Positions 21,495-32,072 of a DNA stretch of 64,000 bases are shown here, one piece after another. The stretch is from Aegilops tauschii subsp. strangulata. Lineage: Eukaryota; Streptophyta; Magnoliopsida; Poales; Poaceae. A program made the translations under genes and the position numbers. The first letter of the stretch is position 1. Each line of letters begins with the position of its first letter. The stretch spans positions 141,991,207-142,055,206 of the forward strand of contig NC_053037.3 in NCBI RefSeq assembly GCF_002575655.3, given 5' to 3'. The notes beneath the pieces are model-generated. The model was given only the letters and a program-made list of their open reading frames with translations. It did not search any database and was not told the DNA's origin.

Positions 21495-21520
21495 AGTGGA
21501 ACTCTCAATGAAAGCACCAA

Positions 21521-22000
21521 TGTCGGTGTCAAAACTGGCGGATCTCGGGTAGGGGGTCCCGAACTGTGCGTCTAGGATCGATGGTAATAGGAGACGGGGG
21601 ACACGATGTTTACCCATGTTCGGGCCCTCTCTATGGAGGTAATACCCTACTTCCTGCTTGATTGATCTTGATGAATATGAGTGTTACAAGAGTTGATCTA
21701 CCACGAGATCGTAATGGCTAAACCCTAGAAGTCTAGCCTATGTGAATATGGTAATGAATCTGTCCTATCCGGACTATGCTCTCCGGTTTATATAGACACC
21801 GGAGAGATCTAGGGTTACATGGAGTCAGTTACATAAGAAGGAATCTTCACAGCTGGTCGGCTAGCTTGCCTTCCACGCCAAGGAAAGTCCAATCCGGACA
21901 CGGGTATAGTCTTCGGCCTTCGCATCTTCACAGCCCATCAGTCCGGCCCAATGAATAACAGGCCGGACGCCCGAGGACCCCTTAGTCCAGGACTCCCTCA
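21521..22000 (-). repeat. 5' LTR of G1
   Basis: 480 bp, direct copy of 12832-13311 with about 14 differences, closing GGACTCCCTCA at 22000 before the TSD CCCGC. On the minus strand the LTR end GACACCGACA is followed by TTGGTGCTTTCATTGAGAG, the position of a primer-binding site; its tRNA was not identified. Confidence 0.95.
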
Positions 22001-22394
22001 CCCGCCAAACTGTGGAAACGGGGTCGGCTGCTCCGGGGCCGTGGTGTAGACCGGCGATGGCGGAGACCCAGCCGCCCAAGCTGGTAGTGGCGACGGGGAG
22101 GGCGGGAACCGGACCTGATGTATCGGAAGGCCGGCCGGCGAGGACGCCCCCGAGCTGGGCAGAGGTGGCGCCGGTGATTGCAGCATCGGTTGTGGAGGGT
22201 GGGCGGGCGCGTCGGTTGCCGCGGGGGAAGGCGGCTGCAGATGCCATAGGGGAGCTGTAGCTGGCGGCGGCGGCAGATGCCACAGAGGAGCCGCGGCCGG
22301 AGTGGTCCCGCCGGGGTGCCCCGCCTGGAACGTCAGCAGCGGCAGCCCGATGCAGACCGGCGCGCCCTGGGCCGGCCACGGCAGTGCGGGGGGG
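22001..22394 (-). pseudogene. N-terminal gag part of the old gypsy element, beyond G1
   Basis: Removing G1 and one TSD copy joins 22006 to 12831 on the minus strand, and GC-rich, proline- and alanine-rich coding-like sequence continues into IYDDTEDPLNW. The three minus frames are all long here because of base composition, and the best one is out of frame with the downstream gag, so a frameshift is likely. The CACTA end at 22395 cuts it off. Confidence 0.55.
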
Positions 22395-22839
22395 CACTAC
22401 AAAAAAAATACACTTCCGTGATGATATGTGTTTGTCACAGTAGGTCTCGTTTTTTGTCATGCATGTACATCCATGACGATTTTATGACAGAATCAAGATA
22501 GTCATACCTGTCCTCTCGTAGAAGTGTTCCATGACATTACCAAAATTATCATCACGGAAGTGTGCACTTCCATGACGATAAATCGCGCGTCACAGAAGTG
22601 CTTTCGTCAAGGGTGACCGACACTTGGCATCCACCGTAACGGAATGCCGTTAAGCTATCGGGTCGGGTTTTGGATCCGATAACCCGTTAACAGCCCCAAC
22701 CAATGGGGATTTTCCACGTGTAAAATCATCATTGGCTGGAGGAAACACGTGTCGGCTCATCGTTGGGACAGATGTCATCCACTCATTGGACAGAAGGCGC
22801 CTATGATACGTCGACACGTGGCACGGCCCAACAGAGGCC

Positions 22840-23690
22840 CATTCCTGTGAAAAGGCCGGCCCGTTTGACTTGGTAAAAAGGTGGCGTGCCGGCCCATGGA
22901 AATCCTGTTAACGGCATGTTCGCATATAGCCCATTTACAGCCCGCTAACCCAAGGCCCGTTACGCCCTATCCGAATTAGGCCCAGTAGCGTCAACTGGGC
23001 CATCCAATATGATTCCAGCCCGTTTTCACTTCTGGCCCATGACGTCTTTCAGCCCATATGAGGCCCTATGTAACTCTTGGCCTATTAATGGCCCGTGGTT
23101 AAACTGGCCCGTAATGAACAGTGTATCACTTTACACCCATTAACGGCCCGTGGTGAAACTGGCCCGTAATGAACAGTGTATCACTTTATACCCATTAACG
23201 GCCCGTTATTCCGTTGGGCCGTTTCCAGCCCATGTTATCTTTCGGCCTTCTCAGAGCCCATTTATTCTTGGGCTCATTTCCAGCATTCATTTACTTACGG
23301 CCCGTTACTGTCATTTTCTGCTTGTGGGCCAAATTCAACCCGTGGTTACAGTCGGCCCGTTTGTCATCCGTTAATACGTTGGGCCGTTTTCATAGCGTCA
23401 TCAAATACGGCCTATTAACGATGGCCCGTTATGGTCGGCCCATGAACGGACGATTCCAACTCTAGCCCGTTTACGGCCATAATGCGGCCTGTTATTGGCC
23501 CATGTTTGGCCAATCGATCATACGGCCCGTATAAGGCCCATTGATGATAGGGCCCGTAGAAGGCCCATTGTTCCTACGGCCCGTAGAAGGCCTACTGTTT
23601 CTACGGCCCGTAGAAGGCCCACTGTTTCTATGGCCCGTAGGAGGCCCAGTGTCACTACAGTAAATATTAGCCCATGGTTATTGTGTCCTA
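22840..23690. repeat. CACTA subterminal region with GGCCCGT/ACGGGCC words
   Basis: Dozens of copies of GGCCCGT, GGCCCAT and their complements recur every 15-40 bp, with one near-exact 60-bp duplication (about 23090-23140 and 23146-23196: AACGGCCCGT, AAACTGGCCCGTAATGAACA). Clustered short subterminal motifs are where En/Spm-type transposase subunits bind. From 23550 a regular series of CGTAGAAGGCCCA units about 30 bp apart forms a short tandem array. Confidence 0.7.
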
Positions 23691-23939
23691 GTTTTAAAAA
23701 ATAGGTTATTGCAGCCACTAGCAAACCGCGGAAAAAGAACTGCACTGACTACAAGCAAACAAATAAACAAGACAACAAGGAAATAAATAAGCAAGCAACT
23801 TATGCTAGGCTATCACGGCTATTACACAAATTACATCCACTGGGCATCAAAGTTCGCCACCAGTGCAAATATAGGGAACAAAGCAGCATATAAACGCCGC
23901 AGCAAAACAAGTCCAGAACTGAAACCACTTCAGAAGAGT

Positions 23940-24390
23940 TCAAGAAACAATATCCTGGGTACCCATAATGCTGGCAAGATGCTTAGCAAGCTTATTAACT
24001 TTCTCTTGTTTGGCGCTTAAATCCTCCAGCGCTTGGTGTTGCACAAGAAAGTACGCATCTGAATTCTACAGGGACTTCCTCAGTCCTTCGGCTTCTTGCC
24101 ACAGCACAACTGACTGATGCCTTTCAGCTTGTAGCTGAGACTGAAGAAGCCGAAGTGATTCAGGCAGCGAGTTCGAAGAGCTTGTGCCAGCGGTACTGGC
24201 CAGTAACTCAAACACTACATCAACGCAGGACTGTGGGTTTTCTCACTGTCGACAAGATCGTTTTTATCACCTTTCTTGGAGACCAACAGGGTTTGTCTCA
24301 CTATCTTGAACCTTATCTGCATTACTTTCTCTACCATTGCATAGTGGGTGCTCTTCTCCAATATTCTGTTTGCATACTACAAGAGAAACA
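23940..24390 (-). pseudogene. C-terminal coiled-coil exons of the CACTA-encoded protein
   Basis: The last exon (about 24250-23940) reads ENPQSCVDVVFELLASTAG, then a heptad-rich helix LRLLQSQLQAERHQSVVLWQ and LEDLSAKQEKVNKLAKHLAS, ending at TGA 23940-23942. An upstream exon near 24384-24290 encodes VCKQNIGEEHPLCNGRE and follows a TCTTGTAG acceptor. A TAG at 24066-24068 interrupts the coiled coil. By position it matches the accessory (TNPA-like) product of Triticeae CACTA elements. No DDE transposase domain was seen anywhere in this element, so it is probably non-autonomous. Confidence 0.6.
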
Positions 24391-24859
24391 AGCAGACACA
24401 TCACTGGTTTAGCTTGTAGTATACGAAACTCATTTTGGTAAACCAGTTCAGTAGTAAGGTGGACAGGATAACAGCATGAAACAAACATATATCTATGTAC
24501 TATGGTCACTGTATTGTCCATATCATTCTAGTTTATGTTCCCTAATCAAGATAGAGACACAGTTCAACTCATATATTTTTAAGACACAGCAGCATAGACA
24601 GAATATAAGTGTGAGAAACTACACAGCATTGGTAGCACTTGTAATGTGCATCACATGAGAACATAACTGTTTATACAACTTAAACTGAAATCAACATAGA
24701 GCAAGAAGTTAGAACAGCAATCCAGTTAAAGAAATAGGTTTAAAACATACCTGTTGCGCCATTGGAGTTTTAATTGGATCCTTCAAATTCGAAAGTAGTT
24801 GGTATGAGTAAATACAGTGATGCAACAGCAAAGGAGTATGGACCATAGCTACGGAATCT

Positions 24860-25114
24860 GACCTGAGAACAGTTGCTCTTCTGCTTTAAACGTGGAGTTT
24901 GGGTTAGCTGTGGTGGTCTTCGTGCTTTGGGCACTGCAGTAGCTTTACAAACTGCTCGTGTGGGGGAACTCTGTGGTGGACATGGTGCTTTGTCAACTAT
25001 AAGTGGGTTACTATCCGCTGGGGTTGCGGCTAGATGGGTTGTAGCTGGTTCTCTGCCCAACGGTCTAAGTGTGCAATCTGGAAGAGTCTCGATTATGTGT
25101 GGTGGGGCTAGTTT
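24860..25114 (-). pseudogene. Proline-rich exon of the CACTA protein, cut by the Angela insertion
   Basis: The minus frame reads KLAPPHIIETLPDCTLRPL, then a proline-, alanine- and serine-rich segment with PPQSSPTRAVCKATAVPKAR, ending near a weak donor (CAG|GTCAGA) at 24866. Its upstream continuation lies at 45544 beyond the 20.4-kb Angela insertion. Removing the insertion and one AGTTT copy restores continuous DNA, but the two flanking frames differ by one register, so there is also a frameshift or an unseen intron. Confidence 0.55.
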
Positions 25115-25966
25115 TGTTGGAGATCGTTGCAGAAATTAAAAAAAATTCTACGCATCACCAAGAACAATCTATGGAGTCTTCTAGTAACGAGAGGGAAAAG
25201 AGTGCATCTACATACCCTTGTAGATCGCGAGCGGAAGCGTTCAAGTGAACGGGGTTGATGGAGTCGTACTCATCGTGATCCAAATCACCGATGACCGAGA
25301 GCCGAACGGACAGCACCTCCGCGTTCAACACACGTACGGTTGGGGAAGATGTCTCCTCCTTCTTGATCCAGCAAGGGGAGGGAGAGGTTGATGGAGATCC
25401 AGCAGCACGACGGCGTGGTGGTGGAAGCAGCGGGGATCTCGGCAGGGCTTCGCCAAGCTCAGCGAGAGGGAGAGGTGTCACGGGAGGGAGAGGGAGGCGC
25501 CAGGGGCTTGGGGTGCTGCTCCCATGCGCCTCCCCACTATATATAGGGGTGGAGGGGGCTGGTTTCTTGCCCTCCAAGTCCATTGGGGCGTTGGCAAAGG
25601 TGGGGGAAAGAAATCCCATCATTTCCCTTCCCCACCGATTGTTATCCCCCTTTTTTAGGGATCTTGATCTTATCCCTTCGGGATATGATCTTATTCCTTC
25701 TAAGGTGAGATCTTGGTGCGCCTTGACCAGGGGTGTGCGGCCTTGCCCCCACTACCCACGTTCATGTGGGTCCCCCCATGCAGGTGGGCACCACTTCGGA
25801 ACCTTCTAGAACCTTCCCGGTACAATACCGAAAAATCCCGAACATTTTCCGGTGGCCAAAATAGGACTTCCCATATATAAATCTTTACCTTCGGACCATT
25901 CCGGAACTCCTCGTGACGTCCGGGATCTCATCCGGGACTCCGAACAACTTTCGGTTAACCGCATAC
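25115..25966 (-). repeat. 3' LTR of the Angela-type element, truncated
   Basis: Matches 43808-44660. It includes the CACTATATATAGGGGTGG promoter region near 25536 and the long U5-like frame also seen at 43848-44444. It stops at CGGTTAACCGCATAC|TG, where the intact copy continues AATATCTCTACAAC. Confidence 0.9.
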
Positions 25967-28900
25967 TGTCATGACCGGTTTTCCAATAAAACATTTATTG
26001 AGAAACCGACCCCCTTTAACGGACCAGTATAGAAGAATCCTTCTTACTGGTAGACAAATCCTTGATTACAGAAATCCAGAAGTACTAAATATAATACAGG
26101 GTTGAGTTGAGGCTGCTCAACAATTTATTACAAGCACGCCGATACAAATCATAAAGGCGGATATGACACAAGGGGTATGGTGGCATAACTACTGACTCGT
26201 AATAAAAGTGGTGGTGGATATGTCAGAGTGAGGTGGGTGACATGACTCCTAAATCTTACAACTCATCGAGCGTCGGAGTGAGGCTCGAGGGCTTTTATTC
26301 TGGGTAGCGGAAGCGTATATAATACAAGCGACCAATTCCAGGATCGCACGGGACTGACTGGGACTCCTCTAGGCGTCGGACTCGCTATCGAACTCTTCAT
26401 CCATAAGATCGCCTTCGTCAACATCTGGCCAAATCAACAAGCCAGGTGAGTACTATGAAAGTACTCGCAAGACAGTTTGGACATAAGATATAACAAATGC
26501 AAACATGATGCACATGGGCAGATTAGTAATGCGCACTCCGATAATAAAATTTGCACTGCATGACAAGTAAAAAGGAAGTCAGGTGGTAGTCCTCCCGAAA
26601 TCCCAATGAAATACTGAAGGCCAATCGAGTGTCTGAAATGACGCCTCGAAAGGGGTAAAAATAAATTAATAATGCCGCAGTCGGGCGTCAGGGCGACACC
26701 ACATAAAGGGCTTATATTGGAATATAAACGACAGTGCGTGCCACAGTCGGACGTCTGAACGACATCACATAAAGGGCTTATATTGGAATATAAACGACAG
26801 TGCGTGCCACAGTCGGACGTCTGAACGACATCACATAAAGGGCTTATATCAAAAGTAAATAACAAGAGTGCCACAGTCGGACGTCTGAGCGACATCACAT
26901 AAAGGGCTTGTATCAAAAGTAAATAACAAGAGTGCCACAGTCGGACGTCTGAGCGACATCACATAAAGGGCTTATATCAAAAGTAAATAACAAGAGTGCC
27001 ACAGTCGAACGTCTGAGCGACATCACGTAAAGGGCTTATATTTCATTACTCGAAATTCAAGTAGCTCATGAATTTAAATCATCTCAAGGAAATACTCAGG
27101 TACGTAATAATAAAATGGTTAGTCCATCCACAGGAATAACATTCAACCTGGTTTACCACTCAAGCTTGTTCACCAGGGATTTTCACTGAAACTGACACAG
27201 GGACTGATGCTGAGACTGATATGGATATGTTGACCAAGGTCCTTGACCATGGACACGATTACTCGGAAGGTTTTGACTCTGCAGAGTTTGTACTCTTAAC
27301 CACAGCCAACGGATTTCAGTAGTCACAAAGTACTAGTTCCGTTTACGGTATTTTAGGAGAAACACATCTAACCAGTACACACCCATTCCACATTCCGCTG
27401 CCAGGCGTCACCCTAGGCAACGTTCAAGAAAAACCTTGAGACGGGGAGGCTACAACCTCGCGTAGCATGGGATCAAATTTATATCGCGCGCTCTAAGGGG
27501 TGCCCCCCTCTCGGTCCCAACCGGAAACACCCATGCCCCCTGACCGGATGACTGGCTTTAATCCAGGGCCATGGAACCCTCATCACAACCCCTCTATATG
27601 GTGTGTACAAGGAAAGAGGTTTGCAACTTACTAAACCGTATTCTTTTCAGAAAACATGTGGCAGCACGAAAAAGGGAACGAACGGTAACGTGGCTTGGTC
27701 CATGTTAACGCCGGAGTTTGACGGTTGACATAAGACTGGCATGCTTCAACAATACCATCTTACCACCTTTCATGTCACCACATGCTCAGGTTATCTCTCA
27801 TCAAAAGATCGCATCAAGTTTCGAAGCATACTGGTATTTGCCTTGCATGCAATATAACACTCACTGATGCTCATGTAAACATGCCATGCACTACTGTTCA
27901 AGCAAACATGCAAAACACTCGTCATATCAAAGGTTCAAACATGCTTGCCTGGTTCGGAGTAGTCGGAGTCTAGCTCGGCGAAGTTCGCGGTTCCGTCACC
28001 TCCTCCGGTATCTACGGTATAAAGAAACCGCATACTAACGTAAATAACGTGTGTGTATAAAAATTATTTCAAATTTTTTTCAAATAAATACTATAAAAAC
28101 TAGACAAAAATATAAGACTGACAGAAAAAGAATCAACCAAAAAGCATCTTTTGTTTAAAAGATATAAGGGTTTTAGTCCAAGGACTAATCTGTGATGAAA
28201 CAGAAAAGACCCAGGGGCTAGTTTGAAAAAGCAGAAAACGTTTCGGTAGGAAATACGCCAGCCCAGAAGGAAAACGCACTTTGCCCGAAGGCGCTTTCAG
28301 AAAACGGTTCGGACAAGAGAGAGAGAGAGGCTGACGGGGGGTCCCACCCGTCAGGTTCAAACTTCGAACAGAGCTCGCCGGCGCCCGAGGGCTGCGGTGG
28401 TCGCCGGCGTTGATCCACGGCGAGGTAGGGGGATCGGAGGGTACCTACGGGTTCACTGTGTCCTTTCGCGTCGGTGGGTGGTGGACTTGGCCGTCGGCGA
28501 GCACCACATCGACGGCGGCCTTAACTCCGGCGGACGGTGGTTCGGGCGAGGATGATTCCCTCCGACGGGAGCTGCAACTTGAGCGAATCTTGCCGGATCC
28601 CGAAGCGGGTCGGGGCGGCCGGAGTCGGGGAAGAGGGCCTCCCCGAGGTCTCTCCAGTGGCTGGGCGTGGTTCTGGTGGGGTGGAGTGATGGTGCTTGGT
28701 CGAGATCGAGCTCGGGGCCTCCTTTTATAGTCGACCCGAGGCGGTTGCCGTGAACGGATAACTCCGGCGGGAGATTACGGCGAGGCAGTGGTCGGGCTGG
28801 GGGTTTAGGTGATTGGGCATCAACGTGACGGTCCACTGGTTCCGTTTCTTAGTTAAAATCTCGGTCAGACTTGGGTGACACTCCGGCCCTCGACGGAACG

Positions 28901-29233
28901 GCCGTACGGGCACGTCGGCGCCAGGGAGCGCGCTCTGTGCCTTCCAGTTCACGACGATGGCTCTGCAGCACACACAGGGAAGGGGACGGCCACGCGGAGG
29001 CTTCTGGTGGCTTGGGCGGTGCTGGACGGCGCCGTCCCTCGCTGCGCCTCTCTGGCAGCCGCGGCGAGTGCTGCTGCCGCTGCTCACGGGGCGATGCACC
29101 TCTGCCAGCTCGCCGCCGACGCCCACAAGCGTCCAGGCGACCGTGCTGCGCGGTGGATAAGAAGGAGGAACAGGGAGCAAGGCGCCACTGCAGTTACTGG
29201 CGAGATCGACGTGAGGTTCTGAAGAAAATGACG
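25967..29233. other. Foreign filler between Angela 3' LTR and gag, LTR-like, no gene supported
   Basis: Begins TGTCATGACCGG, like an LTR start, and ends against Angela gag codons near 29233. It holds a 64/66-bp minisatellite (26674-27045), AT-rich DNA with short homopolymers near 28060-28110, and a GC-rich right part (28350-29230). On the minus strand CTATAAAAGGAGGC at 28722-28735 looks like a TATA box. Long frames in the GC-rich part (28453-28836, 28725-29264) have no recognised motif. No 5-bp TSD links the two edges, so this is not a simple insertion. A solo LTR or degraded LTR element captured during a deletion is my best guess. Confidence 0.45.
26674..27045. repeat. Minisatellite, six copies of 64-66 bp
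   Basis: Unit starts at 26674, 26740, 26806, 26870, 26934 and 26998 (last partial). All open with GCC(A/G)CAGTCGGACGTC and contain CATCACATAAAGGGCTT. The first two are 66 bp with a TTGGAATATAAACGACAGTGCGT tail-type sequence; the next three are 64 bp ending CAAAAGTAAATAACAAGAGT, so two subtypes expanded separately. The long minus frame here (26434-26916) is only the repeat read through. Confidence 0.9.
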
Positions 29234-29451
29234 GAGTAATCATCAGCACGCTACTGCCAAGCATTCATAACGTCTTGGTTCTCTGGGATGGGTGCGTCAC
29301 CTAGCGGTGCTTCTAGGACATAATCTTTCTTGGCAGCTATGAGGATGATCCTCAGGTTCCGGACCCAGTCCGTATAGTTGCTGCCATCATCTTTCAGCTT
29401 GGTTTTCTCTAGGAACGCGTTGAAGTTGAGGGCAACATTAGCGTGGGCCAT
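29234..29451 (-). pseudogene. Angela-type copia gag, first 75 codons
   Basis: Starts at ATG 29451 with MAHANVALNFNAFLEKTKL, then NYTDWVRNLRIILIAAKKDYVL, the copia gag N-terminal signature. A TAG at 29251-29253 interrupts the frame; codons for RADDYSV, usual in this family, follow it to 29234. There the homology stops at the junction with foreign DNA. Gag of this family packages RNA into cytoplasmic particles; this copy cannot. Confidence 0.85.
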
Positions 29452-30460
29452 TTGATCTACAAGACATATTGTAAAGATTTTAGACTAAGTTCATGATAAT
29501 TAAGTTCATCTAATCAAATTATTCAATGAACTCCCACTCAGATAGACATCCCTCTAGTCATCTAAGTGAAACATGATCCGAGTCAACTAGGCCGTGTCCG
29601 ATCATCACGTGAGACGGGCTAGTCAACATCGGTGAACATCTTCATGTTGATCGTATCTTCTATACGACTCATGCTCGACCTTTCGGTCTTCCATCTTCCG
29701 AGGCCATGTCTGTACATGCTAGGCTCGTCAAGTCAACCTAAGTGTATTGCGTGTGTAAATCTGGCTTACACCCGTTGTATTCGAACGTTAGAATCTATCA
29801 CACCCGATCATCACGTGGTGCTTCGAAACAACGAACCTTCGCAACGGTGCACAGTTAGGGGGAACACTTTCTTGAAATTATTGCGAGGGATCATCTTATT
29901 TAAGCTACCGTCGTTCTAAGCAAATAAGATGTAAAACATGATAAACATCACATGCAATCAAATAGTGACATGATATGGCCAGTATCATATTGCTCCTTTG
30001 ATCTCCATCTTCGGGGCGCCATGATCATCTTCGTCACCGGCATGACACCATGATCTCCATCATCATGATCTCCATCATCGTGTCTTCATGAAGTTGTCAC
30101 GCCAACGATTACATCTACTTCTATGGCTAACGTGTTTAGCAATAAACTAAAGTAATTTACATGGCGTTATTCAATGACACACAGGTCATACAAAAAATAA
30201 AGACAACTCCTATGGCTCCTGCCGGTTGTCATACTCATCGACATGCAAGTCATGATTCCTATTACAAGAACATGATCAATCTCATACATCACATATATTT
30301 CATTCATCACATCCTTTTGGCCATATCACATCACAAGGCATATGCTGCAAAAACAAGTTAGACGTCCTCTAATTGTTGTTGCATGTTTTTACGTGGCTTC
30401 TATAGGTTTCTAGCAAGAACGTTTCTTACCTACGTAAAACCACAACGTGATATGCCAACT
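29452..30460 (-). other. Leader of the Angela-type element, proximal part
   Basis: Untranslated leader between the primer-binding site and gag, interrupted by G2. It includes ATGATGGAGATCATGATG-type short repeats near 30050 and no supported coding frame. The distal leader is at 43520-43807; both join across the duplicated CAACT. Confidence 0.7.
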
Positions 30461-30980
30461 TGTCGTGGAATTGTCACGGCAGATGTCCTCAAGCTAGGAC
30501 TTAGTCGTAGAGCCATCGCCGCTAGGAAGCTTGAAGGGGTTAAACGGGACAAGGAACACGAGGGTTTATACTGGTTCAGCCCCTTACGGTGAAGGTAAAA
30601 GCCTACGTCCAGTTGAGATGGTATTGATTAGGGTTTCGATGACTAGGGAGCTTAACTGCTGCGCCTGGCTCTCGATGAGATCTTTTCTTCTCCCTAAACC
30701 GCTGCCGGGTCGTCCCTTTATATAGGGAGGCTGACGCCCAGCAGCTCTCAGAGTCCCGGCCGGCTCATAAGAGTGTCCGGCTCGGACTCTCAACTATTCT
30801 TGCCTTACACTACAAGTTCTACCATAATGATGATTGTAACTACGGGCCTTAAGCCATATCCGGGTCTTAAGCCCATCTTTGGCCCACCGTCTTCTCGCTT
30901 GGCGCCGGGCTTCTGGCGATGACCATTATGAGTAACCCGGCCCCTCCTGGCGGGTGACTCTAAGGTCTATATCCTCAACA
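30461..30980 (-). repeat. 3' LTR of G2
   Basis: Starts TGTCGTGGAATTGTCACGG and ends TATATCCTCAACA on the plus strand. CCCTTTATATAGGG at 30714-30727 gives a TATA box on the minus strand. Direct copy of 43000-43519. Confidence 0.95.
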
Positions 30981-32056
30981 TTAGGCCCCAGATTGATTTG
31001 AGCCAGCTCATGTCAATCTTCAATTTTTTTCGACAAAAATTCTCCGGCTTACAATTATATAAAGGCCATAACCCGGCGTGACGTCATCCTATGGACTCCG
31101 GGTAATCTGCCGTGATGTCATCTTGCATTAAGTCCATTTTTTACTCCACCAGATCCGCAACGGATCTTATCTTTACTGCCGTCCCGAAAATCGAGGCGCC
31201 TCTCGGGCGAGATAACCGCGCCATGACCTCCTCGTTTCTCGCGCCCACTTATGAGCTCGCCCTTATAAATAGTCCGGCCCGACGGGCTTTCAGCCACCCG
31301 TCTTCCTCCTCGCGCCACTGTTCCTCCGCTCGAGCTCTGTCGCTGTCGCCGCCGCGGGTCTCTTCCTCCTCACCAACTCCGGCCGCTGCATCAACCTGTT
31401 GTGTCCAGAGAAAACGGCGGCGACCTCCGCGACTCACCAGCACCTGTAAGTCCTGGCTGCCCCGTAGAACAGATCTGCAGTAGGGTTCGTCCTGTTCGTC
31501 CGTGTTCTTCGCCGTCGCCCACGAGCTCTTGGTAGTTTTCATTTTTACTGCCCTTCTTGATCTCAGACCTGTATAGACCTGCCGCGGTAGCTGTTTGGCA
31601 CCCATTTCAAATGCAAGTAGACTTCTTTTGACTGCATAAAGGCCCCGTTCGAGCCCAAGAACTTCCCTCGCGTCTGTTTTTAGGTCTAGAAATTTTCTTT
31701 TTCAGCCGACCATTTGATCCAAATTATTTACTGCAATGTGTGAAACCTGTTTTCACCACACTTAGTAAAAAACTGCACTCGTTGAGTCATGGCGGTTTAC
31801 ATTTCCGGTTTAAAGAAACCACGCGCCGTAGGATCTTCCGGCTCAAAGGAAGCCACACGCCGTAAAATTTTCCGGCTCATTTACAACAAGGCTGTAGACG
31901 AGTTGAATTACTCTTAACACCTTTTCAGCGGCTTTAGATAACCCGATGTACTTAGATATATATCATTAGGCCCCTCCATAAGCCGCCATCTTAAACCTTG
32001 ACTTGTAAATTTCCTCCGGCTCATTATTAAACCGGACATTTTTCCCTGTATCATAG
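30981..32056 (+). promoter_or_regulatory. Promoter, 5' UTR exon and 5' UTR intron of the G2 antisense gene
   Basis: TTATAAATAG at 31263-31272 is a good TATA box; a transcript would start near 31295 with a pyrimidine-rich leader (CCGTCTTCCTCCTCGCG). A donor, CACCT|GTAAGTCC at 31446, and an acceptor, TATCATAG at 32056, suggest a 611-bp intron in the 5' UTR, 16 bp before the ATG at 32073. The intron is T-rich, as plant introns usually are. Frames in the leader (31112-31483) are probably chance. Confidence 0.55.
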
Positions 32057-32072
32057 GCTTCCAACGTTCACC

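Larger units (their letters stand above)
12832..22000 (-). mobile_element. Gypsy retrotransposon G1, non-autonomous, with a spliced antisense gene
   Basis: Two 480-bp LTRs bound a 9.17-kb element with a perfect 5-bp TSD, CCCGC at 12827-12831 and 22001-22005. The minus strand carries gag (21494-19109) and protease (19069-18143). RT, RNase H and integrase are absent, so it depends on another element for mobility. The plus strand carries a six-exon gene (13857-16966). It is inserted in the gag of the older gypsy element. By eye the LTRs differ at about 14 of 480 positions. The LTR type, TGAGGGAGTCC on the minus strand, is one I associate with Triticeae Fatima-like gypsy families, from memory. 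Confidence 0.9.
22395..25114 (-). mobile_element. CACTA (En/Spm) transposon, left part
   Basis: CACTACAAAAAAAATACACT at 22395 is a CACTA terminal inverted repeat. It is followed by subterminal copies of related words in both orientations (TCATCACGGAAGTG at 22549, CACTTCCATGACGAT at 22565). The flanking GGG could be the 3-bp TSD. Minus-strand exons of a coiled-coil protein lie at 23940-25114. At 25115 an Angela-type retrotransposon interrupts; the CACTA DNA resumes at 45544. The opposite terminus was not found, so the element is truncated or its end is too diverged to see. Confidence 0.8.

Noticed and set aside
26434..26916. 160-codon minus-strand frame with repeated blocks ISPLCDVVQTSDCGTHC
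   Set aside because: It is the 64/66-bp minisatellite read in one frame; unit-length changes shift the frame and no family matches.
26674..27045. Regularly spaced repeat units that could suggest a CRISPR array
   Set aside because: Units are contiguous with no unique spacers, and the DNA is plant nuclear.
25962..28032. Apparent repeat AACCGCATACT(A) at both 25957-25967 and 28025-28037
   Set aside because: The flanking sequence does not continue as Angela LTR after the second copy, so it is not a TSD or LTR border; probably chance.
28453..29264. Long frames on both strands in the GC-rich filler
   Set aside because: Composition explains them; no domain or conserved neighbour frame.
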